A stretch of 13,005 nt of DNA from Irineochytrium annulatum (taxonomy: Eukaryota; Chytridiomycota; Chytridiomycetes; Chytridiales; Chytridiaceae). This document shows, in pieces, positions 1 through 8,837 of the stretch (the stretch's first letter is position 1; the number at the start of each line of letters is the position of its first letter). The stretch is taken from positions 1-13,005 of the forward strand of contig JADGJL010000841.1 of NCBI GenBank assembly GCA_027600665.1, in the 5' to 3' direction. The translations under genes and the position numbers were made by a program. The notes under the pieces were generated by a model, which had not been told where the DNA came from, made no database searches, and saw only the letters and a program-made list of their open reading frames with translations.

Positions 1-329
1 GTTCCCACCCCTCCATCCTCCTCCCCGTGCGTCTCCTCCGCGCGCTCGCGGCCGACATAGACCACGTGGCGCTCGCGCGGTGCTGGGACGACGCCGGGAA
101 ACGGGAACGGCGTTTGATTTGGGGTGCGCTAGGTTGGGTGCGGGCTAGGGTTGTTAAAGCAGTCGGGAAGGCTTACTATGGGGTTGAGGTTGGGTGGCTG
201 AGGAGGGCGTTGGTGATGGAGGGAGAGGAAGGGGATCAGTGGAAGGAGGTGGTAGAGGGGGCTTTGGGGAGGGCGGTGAATGTGGTGGATGGGATTGTGC
301 AGTTGAGAGTGGCGAAGAAGAAGGGTTAA
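1..329 (+). CDS. 3' end of an unrecognised protein-coding gene (partial)
   Basis: The frame is open from base 3 at the window edge to a TAA at 327-329, giving about 108 C-terminal residues. It probably continues upstream, so the GTG at 27 is unlikely to be the true start. The visible part is Leu/Ala/Arg/Val-rich and looks mostly helical. It contains alternating charged and hydrophobic stretches (for example RALAADIDHVALARCWDD and WLRRALVMEGEEGDQW) and a basic VAKKKG tail. I see no catalytic motif, zinc site or membrane segment, and I do not recognise the family. It lies on the same strand as the Rap1 gene, whose ATG is 223 bases downstream. That gap holds the 3' end of this gene and the Rap1 promoter. 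The coding call rests on the open frame and codon-like composition only. Confidence 0.5.
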   Translation, partial: SHPSILLPVRLLRALAADIDHVALARCWDDAGKRERRLIWGALGWVRARVVKAVGKAYYGVEVGWLRRALVMEGEEGDQWKEVVEGALGRAVNVVDGIVQLRVAKKKG

Positions 330-552
330 CTGTGGGAGCTGTGGGTGTCCGGCAGCACGAAAGGGGTGTCGCTCCGTTATTACCGCGTGCTTGGTGCGGA
401 CTTACGAATTAAAGCATCGAGATTTGTGCTGTTAGTTCATTTTATCGCTGTAAATTTGCTGGCATTTCTCTGCCGGGAACATGTGGTAGGAGATCTGAGA
501 GTGGTGATTTGCCAACTTCAAATGAGGTCCGGACATTCGTCAAACTCCCAAA

Positions 553-3039
553 ATGCCTGCCGCCTTCTCCTTCGTTGACGAGGCCGGAGAGCCGCTGGTC
601 TTCTCTATCAGCCGCAACACGCACATCGCAACGGTCCGGGAGGCCATCGAGTCGAACGGCGGAAGGGTGGTGGATACCACCAAGAAGCAGGGCGTCTACA
701 TGCACCTGGTGGAAAAAACAGCCAGCCTGACAATGGAAGGTTGTTACGATCAGGACTACGTCTTCGCGTGCATCGAGATGAAGCAGCTTTTGGATAAGGA
801 GCCCTACGCGGTCGCTCCTACCGCGAAAAAGAGGTTCGTTCATCACTCGAGGCGAAATACTCATATTACTGTTCATTTGATCACGGGAGCAGTACTAGAA
901 ACCCTTTCACTTTGGCGGACAAGAAAGCTATTTTGGATGCGACCTTGAATGCGACGTCAGGCCAGTTGAACGGAAACGAGATATACAAGGACCTTGCTAA
1001 GAAGGTGTCGTTTTTCATTCCACCATTCTTCTCCTTATCCATTCAGTTATGATTGATGGTGCAACTTTTATGCCAACCGTTAGAACAAGCGACACACTTG
1101 GCAGTCGTGGCGTGATCATGCCGTCAAGACGATGATGAAAGAGATTGTCGCGGCCCGTAAGAAGCGCAACGAAAATTTCGACGCCCCAGAACCCGAGGAA
1201 ATTATCAACGAGTTCTCCAGCCAGCCGAAGCGAACCCCCTCAAAGCCCGGTGCAGCGCCCCCCGCGGCCTCCGGCTCCAGCTCCAACGTGGTCTCGTCGA
1301 GTACCAAAAAGCGTGCTCTGCCGAATGGGGACGCGGAGGACGATGACTTTGGCACCGAGGCGGACAAGGGATCCGACAGGGCCCAGCGCGCCGAGGCTCG
1401 CAGCAAGGCCGCTCTTGTTGAGCGCGCACGTCATGACGAGAAGATTGCGGCCGTTGTGATGGACGATGACAACCCACCGGCGAAGAAGCCGCCGCGGGGC
1501 CGACCTCCGAAAAAGATCGCTGTGGAAGACATGGAGGAGGAGCAGTCGGTGGACAACGTCCCCACGCCCGACATAGACTTACAGTCGGCGCCGGCGCGGA
1601 TGCAAACGCGGACAAGGAAGACTGTCGATATGGAGGTGCGGGAGTTGAGGAGCAAGGTTGTCCCGGCGGCCGGGGGACCTCCTGCGGCGGTGGAACCCTC
1701 TCCGAAAAGGAAGAGGGGACGGCCGCGTAAGGCGGACACGGCGTCTAAGGTTTCAGAGTCGCAGATAGACGGGGAGATGGAGGAGCCGAAGCCGGTACGC
1801 ATGATAATGAACCGTCCTAGTTAATAACTGCTGTCGTGATATTCAGGTCAAAGCTATAAAGCGCGTCAATTTGTCCAAGGTATCGCCCACGAGGCACGCC
1901 TTGGAGCGTACCCTGCACACGCGGCTCCCTCAGGCTATCAATACGCCCCGGCCTTTGAATAAGCGTGCGCTCCGCCCCGTCAAGGCTCGCTTCGACATGA
2001 TCGACGCGTCCCCGCCGCCACACACGGAGAGCGACGACAACGAGGATGACTCGGACCACCGCCAGGACGAGGAGGAGGATGACAAGGAGGTCGGGGAGGT
2101 GGTCAACGACTCGGCGGCCGAGGATGAGAGCCACGACGAGGAAGGGGACGAGCGCGCGAGGAGGCGGAGGGGTGCAGCGGACGCGGCCGATCGGAGGCAG
2201 ACGGGGAGCCAGGAGCTGGAGACGGTGCAGGAGGAGATTGCGGAGCTGGTGGTTAATTTGGGTGGGGATGCTTTAGAGCCGCCGGCTGATAGTATGGCGT
2301 TGCAGGAGGAGGAGGAAGCCGAGGAGGAGGTTGTTACGGCGAGGACGTCGCCGGCTGGGAAATCCCCGCCGGGGAGGAGGTCGACGGGGAAACTCATCGC
2401 GATCGTGGAAGACGCTGAGGAGTCGCAGCTTGGTGACGAGGCGGAGGAGGAGGAAGAAGAGGATGGCGTGCCGTCCACGCAGCCGGGTCGGGCCGGTGGT
2501 GCCAGTGGTTCGCAGCCTTCAATGAGGGAGGAGTTTGTTCCGGCGTCGCAGTACGGCTCGCAATTCAACTCGCACATGGATACTGAAAATGATTTCCGCG
2601 ATAACCCGGAGGACGCGTAAGTGTCCACTTTTGGGTTGGTTCGCGAGTGATGTGTGTTAACGAATTTATTAGAAAGCTTTTTAACGACATGCTGCGGCGC
2701 CTGATGAAGAAGTTTGGCAACACCAGGGCGGAGGTGCTCCGCTCGCTCGAATATTGTTCGGTATGTTAAACAACATATTGGGTTTTTAAATCTAACTGCA
2801 AAGCATGATAGCTACGAGAGGACGTTGCCTCTGACCTTTTAAAGGCTAAGTTTAACATGGAGGCCGTGAGTAGGAAGTATAGGAAGTGGGTATGGACGGA
2901 GACTGACGACGAGAAGCTCGAGCGCGGACTCGAGCATGAATTAGAGGAGCTAAGGGAGAGAAAGGGGGAGGCCAGCATGAAACTCCGAACTCTATTCACG
3001 TCGCACGTGGAGGTGCTTTTGTCCCGTTTGGATCAGTGA
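553..3039 (+). CDS. rap1: Telomere-binding protein Rap1 (TERF2IP/Rap1 family), six exons
   Basis: Proposed exons are 553-833, 893-1004, 1084-1794, 1847-2616, 2673-2760 and 2812-3039, giving 729 aa. Introns are 59, 79, 52, 56 and 51 bases; the fourth has a perfect GTAAGT donor and the last has TCTAAC before its acceptor. Residues 1-93 form a Rap1-type BRCT domain (FSFVDEAGEPLVFSIS; YDQDYVFACIEMKQLL). Residues about 97-155 form the Rap1 Myb domain (NPFTLADKKAILDATL; GNEIYKDLAKK; HTWQSWRDHAVK), with the second intron between its halves. Residues about 156-620 are a disordered Glu/Asp-, Pro- and Lys-rich linker with two AT-hook-like motifs. Residues about 626-729 match the Rap1 C-terminal (RCT) domain (LMKKFGNTRAEVLRSLEYCS; WVWTETDDEKLE). 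In animals and fission yeast, Rap1 is recruited to telomeres through the RCT by TRF2 or Taz1 and regulates telomere length, end protection and silencing. By family it is a nuclear shelterin component. The ATG at 553 begins directly at the BRCT. The gene is convergent with the Cdc26 gene. Confidence 0.88.
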
Positions 3040-3555
3040 TTCTCTGTAATTTAAGGGAGATAGGGTGTTATTGAAGGGTGTTTTCGTGTTAATCAGCCTG
3101 TTTGATTATCTACATGTACATTTTATTAAGCGATGGCATATGGAGTGTCCATACTGTAAAATAGAGGTCGAAACGTACGAAACTAAGCGATACAATGGTT
3201 GCGTCACCTTTCCATGTGATTTAGATTGTCTTAATTTTTTATTAATATCTTCCAATTTACATTTATTAAGTTAGATGCGATACGCCTACTTTGCAAGTTG
3301 CGCAATAGTTAAATCTACCAATCAAGACATAAAAACAAGAGGCAGTCAATGCTTCCCAACGAAAAAGCGAGCCTACACAAGCCATGTTGAAAAATTACAC
3401 TTAGCAATGTAAAAGGTATGATCAGACGTGAAACATGAACCAAAGAAGCAGCAATACTTCATCATCTAACATGGTGAGCCTTTATACATAACAATGCAAA
3501 GTTATGACCAACGTCGTCCACGAGGAAAATGCTGACAACCTCCCCCTTCAAAAGA
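3040..3555. other. Convergent intergenic region, AT-rich
   Basis: These 516 bases separate the stop codons of two convergent genes, Rap1 (+) and the Cdc26-like gene (-). Base composition is clearly AT-richer than the flanking exons, as expected for two 3' untranslated regions and their polyadenylation regions. I found no AATAAA near the Rap1 stop; ATTAAG-type sequences occur at about 3125 and 3264. A short plus-strand frame (3065-3274) contains a CPYC motif, but its composition is non-coding. I see no RNA gene or repeat. Confidence 0.6.
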
Positions 3556-5382
3556 TCACCGCTTTAACCCTATCCTTTCCCTTACACTCTTCTCCCTCCT
3601 TCTCCTCTCACTCTCCTCAATCTCCGCCACACCCCTCAGCGGCGACACCGGCACCCGATATGACGCTGTAGAACTCGACGCTGCACCCGCAGCTGATATA
3701 GACGACGATCCAACGCCAGCATCCGCTAGCCCTCCCAACGTCGACTCCCTAGCTATCAGCTGCGCCGCCGCAGCCCGCTCCGCCGCCATTCTTTGGAACT
3801 GAGGCGCAAGGTTCACGCCCAACATCGTCGACCCTGGCAACGTCCCCGCCGTGAGCGTATCCGGGTCCGACGAGTCGTCGAGCGCGTTCCCACCGCTAAA
3901 GACCCCGTTCCCGTTCGTATGGCCGCCGCCGCTGCTCCCGTTCACGTTCCCGTTCGCCCCCACCGCACCTCGTTGTGGGGCCATCCCCTCTACGCCCAGT
4001 TGATACGAGGCCTCGACTTCCGCTCGTTCGCGGCTCTCGACACCGTCACCGCTCGCGGTCACGACGCCTACCATCGTCACAGCTGCCACGCTCCGTTGGT
4101 ACGCGGCCGCGGCGCGCCGGTCCCGGATAACTTCCACAGCCTCGCGGTCGTCGTCCTCGTCGCCATCGTCGTCTGCGGGACGGCGCGTCACGGCCCGGGT
4201 CATCGACGCGCGAAGTTCTATGGGGCGGCCCGCGACGGCGCGGGTCATCTGAGCGCGGAGCTGTTCGTCGGTTGCGAGGGGTGGGCCGCGCCCTCGCCCT
4301 TGCCATTGCCCCTGCCGCGGGGCACGAGACTCTGCGGCGGCAGGGCCGCCGGCGGTGCGGGACATGATATCGCGGAATGCGGCCGTGTCCTCATCGATGG
4401 CTTCCTCGTCCTCGTGGTCTTCGTCCCTATTAGGGTCGTCCTGGGCCGCGTCGCCGTCTTCTTCCACCTCCATTTCTACTTCGTCGGAGTTGTTCTCGGG
4501 CGCGCGGGGTTCCTGCACGGCGAAGAGTTGAACGAGGTTAGCGCAAGCTCAAAAAATGAACTTGCAATTGCACAAAGGGATTGAATAACTCACCTGCTGC
4601 AAATTCTCATTACCGCCCTCCCCTACATCCGTCCCGTCGTCATCATCCTCGTCCTCGTCCTCCTCTTCCTCGTCCTCCCCGCCGCTCATCTCTCGTCTCC
4701 CTTCCGAAAGCTCCGACCTCATCCTGGGCATCGCGTTCCCAATAAACCCACCGTTTCCTCGTCCTCTTAACCCGGCGCTCCCGGGCGGAGGCAACCCTGT
4801 CTGTACCCTCCGCAAGCCTGCGCTTGCGACTCCAACACCTGCCCCGACTCCCGCTGGTGTGCCCCGTCCCGGAAATCTCGTCATTCCCGCACCCCTACCG
4901 ACGCCTGCACCACCAACCAAAAACGGACTCCCCGCATCCTCCATATGCGGTGTCCGCCTCCCGTTGCCGGCGTGTGGAGCCATCCCTCGCATCGGACCTC
5001 CCCTCCGTATGCCCATCCCCATCGCGCCGAACCCGTGCATGGACATAGTTCCGGGCACTCCCGAGCTCGCCGGCCCGCCCATCATCATCATGCCCCCGCT
5101 GCTCCCACCGCCAACGAAGGGCGGCGGCGCGTAGTGCACAGGCATCATTTGGTCGGGCGGCCGCGTTGGAGGTGGAGGAAAGGATGTTTCGGTGTCGAGA
5201 TCTGCGAATGTGATGCCGCCGGCGGCGTTCGCGGACGGGTCGGCGTTCGCGGGATTCGCGTGTGTGGCTGGTGTAGGTTGGGCGTGCGCGGCTGGTGGTT
5301 GGTTAAGCTGACGTCGACGCTCGAGGAGGTCCTCAACATCGCCGCGCGTGAGCTGGAGCAGGGTCGGGGGCCGGCGGAGCAT
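3556..5382 (-). CDS. cdc26: Greatly enlarged Cdc26/Hcn1-like anaphase-promoting complex subunit, two exons
   Basis: Exons on the minus strand are 5382-4594 and 4512-3556, joined across an 81-base intron with a GTGAGT donor, a GCTAAC branch-like site and a TGCAG acceptor. The product is 581 aa. Residues 1-24 (starting MLRRPPTLLQLTRGDVEDLL) match the Cdc26/Hcn1 N-terminus, which begins MLRR.PT and threads through the TPR superhelix of APC6/Cut9. The last 19 residues (ESERRRREKSVRERIGLKR) match the family's C-terminal R.RIG motif. Cdc26 proteins are usually about 70-130 aa and stabilise APC6 in the E3 ligase that drives mitotic exit. Here the two ends are separated by about 530 residues rich in Gly, Pro, Met, Ala, Asp and Glu. 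That stretch includes an acidic block before the intron, GRG/RGG-like patches and a 15-residue tandem duplication. I chose the ATG at 5382 because the family needs MLRR at residue 1; an in-frame ATG lies 126 bases upstream. Function rests on two short end motifs, so the call is good but not certain. Confidence 0.72.
4181..4260 (-). repeat. Degenerate 45-base tandem duplication inside the Cdc26-like gene
   Basis: Two similar 35-base blocks (4181-4215 and 4226-4260) lie 45 bases apart. On the minus strand they encode consecutive 15-residue units, LRAQMTRAVAGRPIE (residues 348-362) and LRASMTRAVTRRPAD (363-377). The period is a whole number of codons, so the frame is kept. The conserved core is LRA.MTRAV..RP, and the DNA has diverged mostly at positions that keep this core. 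Confidence 0.65.
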
Positions 5383-5704
5383 CGTTGCGAGAGGGCAATA
5401 GCTGGAGCACTGATGATGGCCTTGGCCTTTTGACGACGCACGTCCAGGACGATGGACACTTCCTTCCAACTTCGCCCAAATGGACTTCCTGCTCACATTC
5501 CATGCCAATATATTAAGCCAAAATGAGTATGGCAGCTAAATCGATGTGACAGCAATATCGATGTAAGTTGATGCGGGACATACATCAATGTACATGCCAG
5601 AATGTTTGCAAAAAGGAAAAAAGTATCGAAAAAATATATCCAAGCTTGCAGAATGGTCCAAAACGGATAAAGTCCTCACACACTGCGCCTTTGTAACATA
5701 CACG
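5383..5704. other. Intergenic region: promoter and 5' leader of the Cdc26-like gene, 3' flank of the next minus-strand gene
   Basis: These 322 bases lie between the Cdc26-like start and the stop of the glycoside-hydrolase-like gene, both on the minus strand. The part nearest 5382 (to 5508) is an open in-frame extension of the Cdc26-like reading frame that I interpret as 5' leader. Bases about 5510-5700 are AT-rich. They contain a direct repeat of ATCGATGT and a nearby TGTACAT palindrome-like stretch (about 5587-5594). No TATA box can be assigned with confidence. Confidence 0.5.
5540..5564. repeat. Short direct repeat ATCGATGT x2
   Basis: ATCGATGT occurs at 5540-5547 and again at 5557-5564, 17 bases apart, and related TTGATG and CATCAATG sequences follow within 30 bases. 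The pair sits about 160-180 bases upstream of the Cdc26-like ATG, where a transcription-factor site could lie. It is too short to exclude chance. Confidence 0.35.
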
Positions 5705-8573
5705 TTAGATCTCTTTCCACCGCGGGATATCCTGGGGGTACTGAGGCTCCTTCTCAGCCAGGTCGAAGAAGTTCCTGCCGATCCCGAGCGCGCTCAAGAC
5801 CATCGCAAGCTGCTCCGCCGCGATGAGCGCCTTCCCTTCGCCGAGACCGACCTCAATCGGGTCGATGATGTTGCTGAACGATGCGTGGCTAGTCGCACCC
5901 GTCGGAATGAGGGCCTGGGCCGCATCACGCCAAAAGTAGTGGAGGCTATGTACAGTCCACAAATAGTTGAATCCGTCTAAGTGTTGCAGGTCAGTAAAGA
6001 ACGCTTGCGATGTGCCAAGCGAGAAGCACTTACAAGCGGTGGGGTTAACCGTGTTCAAGCCCGTCCACGACCCAACCCTCTCGACAGGGACGCGGCTGAA
6101 TAATATAGTTAATATGTAATCGGTGCGAGAAGACAAACACGTACTATCGGGGCTCCCTCCGAGCAACAACCTTCTGAGCCTCGTGGAGCGCATCCATCGC
6201 CAGCTTCGCCATCGCCTCGTCACCCCTGCCGGCGCGGAACACGCGGTGGGAGCTGTGAATAGAGTTGACGTACTCATACAGATAACGGACCTGGCGAGAC
6301 CTCAGGGCCGTCATCCGAGCTATTACGGTCGTGAGACACCGACGAGGCGGTGGAATGGCAATAAAGAAAATCATACACGCGTCCGCGACGTCGTCCCATA
6401 AATCTTTAAGGTATTCGGGCACCTTCGCAGCTAGCGCCTCCGTCCTGTCCGCCAACACGGCAAACTGCTCATCCATAGCCTTCAATAACGGCTGAACGTG
6501 CTCCTCGAAATTTACGCGCTTATCATCGACCGTCGTCCTGCCCAACGCCTTCTTAACGAAGTGCTTCCACTTCTCATTCTCCTTCAACTCGATGAGCCCG
6601 ATCCTGTCCGGCTGGGTCAGCTTGCCCAAAACTTTGCTGACGTCGTCCCACGTGTCCCAACCTTGCAAGTACGCCTGTCCGTTGCGACGCGTCACGTCCT
6701 CGGGGGGCGGGCTGTCCCCGACCTTGCCCAACGTCAGCAGCTCGTGTTGTGCCGTCACCCAGTCCCTCATAACCTGCTCGGCCTCGGCGCGGATCTCGGG
6801 CGCGAGGTGGAGCATCAGGGGATCCAGCTGTGCGATGAACGCGTCACGCGAGGTGTTATAACCCGCCTTCGGGTCCCACGCGCCGCGAGCCGCGACAACG
6901 TCATTCAGCCAGTAACCCCACTCCCATCCCGAGGAGAAGATCAACTGGCCGTCCATGCGGGCCTTGGAAACCGATGCCTCCTCGTCCATGGCAAGGAGGC
7001 GGAGGTCGTGGGAGCGGCGGTCGGCGTACAACGGCAGGAAGAGCGGGAGGTCGATGTCGACGGAGACCCAATAGGCCGTCTCGGGGTAGAAGACGACCGA
7101 GCGCTCGTTCTTCTCAAGCTCCCACTTGATATAGTCGCGCATGTAACCGAAGTTCTTGTTACCGTACGTAGGAGCGGCTGGTTTGAATGTAACGTGAGCG
7201 TAAGATCAACACTTCAACAATAGACCGGGCAAGGGCCACGTCTGACTTACTTACGGTCATCCAAACTGTACGATTCAACGGTGTGGGGCAAAACGCCCAT
7301 GGAGCCGCTCGCAAACGAAGGGAGCATATTGTAGTTGATGTCCTTGCCGGTCCTCGGATCCACGTAGCCCTTCGCAAACTGACCAGACGAGCAATGAACC
7401 TTTACATGCATCGGGACCCCATATTTCTCGGCCGCATAATCCGATGCGGCATTCATCCACGAAAGCATAACCTTCGGCGACAAGTGCGTGAACTCAGACG
7501 TCCCGTTCTCGGTGCCGAGGAAATCAAAACCGGCCTTCATGACCCAGTCTAATGACTCTCTGATCTCCTTCATCTCTGCCTCCAAGTGACCCTCCTTCCC
7601 CGTTCCGGTTTTTAGCAGCCGGAACGAATGCTGTTGTGCGAACGCTATCGGCACGTCCACGCCAACCGCCACGCCGTACGCGTGGGCCGCGTCAACAATC
7701 TCCTTCATCCTTCCAATCCTCTCGTCGCCCCTCGCGAACCCAGGCTCCCACTTGCCGGATTCCAGCATCGCCCACTCGACGCTGTTCTGCCTGTTGGCCA
7801 TTAGCCACTCGGCGAAGAGCTCCCACTCAGGCATGTGGGACCTCCAACCCGGCTCGTCGTTGCATCCGGTATCACCAAAACCCTGGAGGAAGGGGGTGAG
7901 CTCCAGAGGATGCTGGGTGTGGTAGTGGATGGCGCGGAACTGGGACCAGCGCGGGGTCTCGGTAATGTTCAGCTTGTTGACGCGCTTCAGCGCCGGCGGG
8001 ACAGAGGGGCGGAGCGGATGAAGAAACGCGAACCCCAGCTGCTCGAGCGCGGCTGGAAAAGGAAGGTTAAAGGGTGAGCGCTCCACCGCAAGTGAACATG
8101 TCACGAGGCAGTGTCCACCCACCGTAGAGGCCGTACACAATCCCGCGGTTACCGTGGGCCCATTCTCTTGCAGACCTCTTGGCGCCGGCTTTGGGCTGGT
8201 CGATGTGGGGCACACCATCGATTGCGATGATGGGTGCGCGGTTCGGGTCCGCATGCGATCTGATCACGTAAGACTCGCCGCCGAGGCCGTCCAGATCCTT
8301 CTGATTGATAAGGTGCCTGGTAGTGGGGTTGTTGCCGACGGCCAGGATGAGCGTCGTCACCAGCTCGGTGGCCACAGATTGGTCTGGAGCGAAAACGACG
8401 ACCGTGGGAACAACCTGCTTTAGCAGTGCCACCATACGGGGAAGGATGGCCTTCGGGACCGAGGATGCATCAGTCGGCGGGACGATGGCGACCTTTTGGT
8501 AGACGACCGCCCCCGTGGCCTGCCCAGCGGCGGCGTTGGAATCCTTCGAGGCTCTGCGGAAGAAGTTGAACAT
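5705..8573 (-). CDS. Glycoside-hydrolase-like protein of uncertain family, six exons
   Basis: Proposed minus-strand exons are 8573-8123, 8052-7255, 7177-6377, 6319-6145, 6095-6034 and 5976-5705, giving 852 aa. Introns are 70, 77, 57, 49 and 57 bases. Residues about 1-170 resemble the accessory N-terminal domain of GH67 or GH20-type enzymes: ILAVGNNP, then GLGGESYVIRSHAD, then the splice-restored GIVYGLYAALEQLGFAFLHP. Residues about 185-480 look like a TIM-barrel region: WRSHMPEWELFAEWLMANRQN, AYGVAVGVDVPIAF, GFDFLGTENGTSEFTH, YGNKNFGYM, and FYPETAYWVSVDIDLPLFLP. Acidic residues in the TEN/SEF and PET/VDID segments are candidate active-site residues. The rest is helical. Residue 1 starts MFNFFRRASKDS, so I see no signal peptide or membrane anchor, and an in-frame TGA lies just upstream. 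The carbohydrate-enzyme role is inferred from fold-like motifs, and the substrate is unknown. Two 57-base introns (6320-6376, 5977-6033) keep the frame open. I call them introns from their splice sites and the odd residues they would otherwise add. Confidence 0.62.
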
Positions 8574-8837
8574 TTCGCTCTTGATGGCTTTGCAGGCCTT
8601 TCACGCAAAAGATCAACTGTGCAAAGTACACCGAAGCACAAATATGCAGAACAATGTATTCAGTAGAAGTACCGCTAAAGCTCAACCATGTACCAATATT
8701 TGTACGGAAATGACGCAACCATAGAACGGCACCCCCGCCGACCACACCCACACCCGCCCCCGAGGGCACAGCTTGCCGCGAGGTGCGGCCATCATCCTTG
8801 CCGGACTTTCGATCTCTGAAGACAGAAACCGAGGCCT

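Noticed and set aside
345..578. Plus-strand frame with a hydrophobic stretch just before Rap1
   Set aside because: It has a non-ATG start, overlaps the Rap1 start in another frame, and lacks any recognisable motif.
1930..2628. Minus-strand Ser-rich open frame (232 codons)
   Set aside because: It is the complement of the Glu/Asp-rich Rap1 linker, since GAG/GAC repeats read as Ser/Leu codons on the other strand.
3065..3274. Plus-strand open frame with a CPYC motif, possibly a small zinc protein
   Set aside because: The composition is AT-rich like the surrounding 3' flank, the start is not ATG, the Cys spacing fits no known finger, and it lies in the gap between two convergent genes.
3793..4584. 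Long plus-strand open frame (263 codons)
   Set aside because: It is the antisense shadow of the GC-rich Cdc26-like exon; the minus strand carries the family motif and a proper intron.
6498..7223. Long plus-strand open frame (241 codons)
   Set aside because: It is antisense to the third exon of the glycoside-hydrolase-like gene, which has coherent motifs and splice sites on the minus strand.
8574..8769. Upstream exon adding a membrane segment to the glycoside-hydrolase-like protein (frame containing EYIVLHICASVYFAQLIF)
   Set aside because: It is in a different frame from MFNFF, a TGA lies in frame just upstream of that Met, and no convincing donor/acceptor pair joins them.
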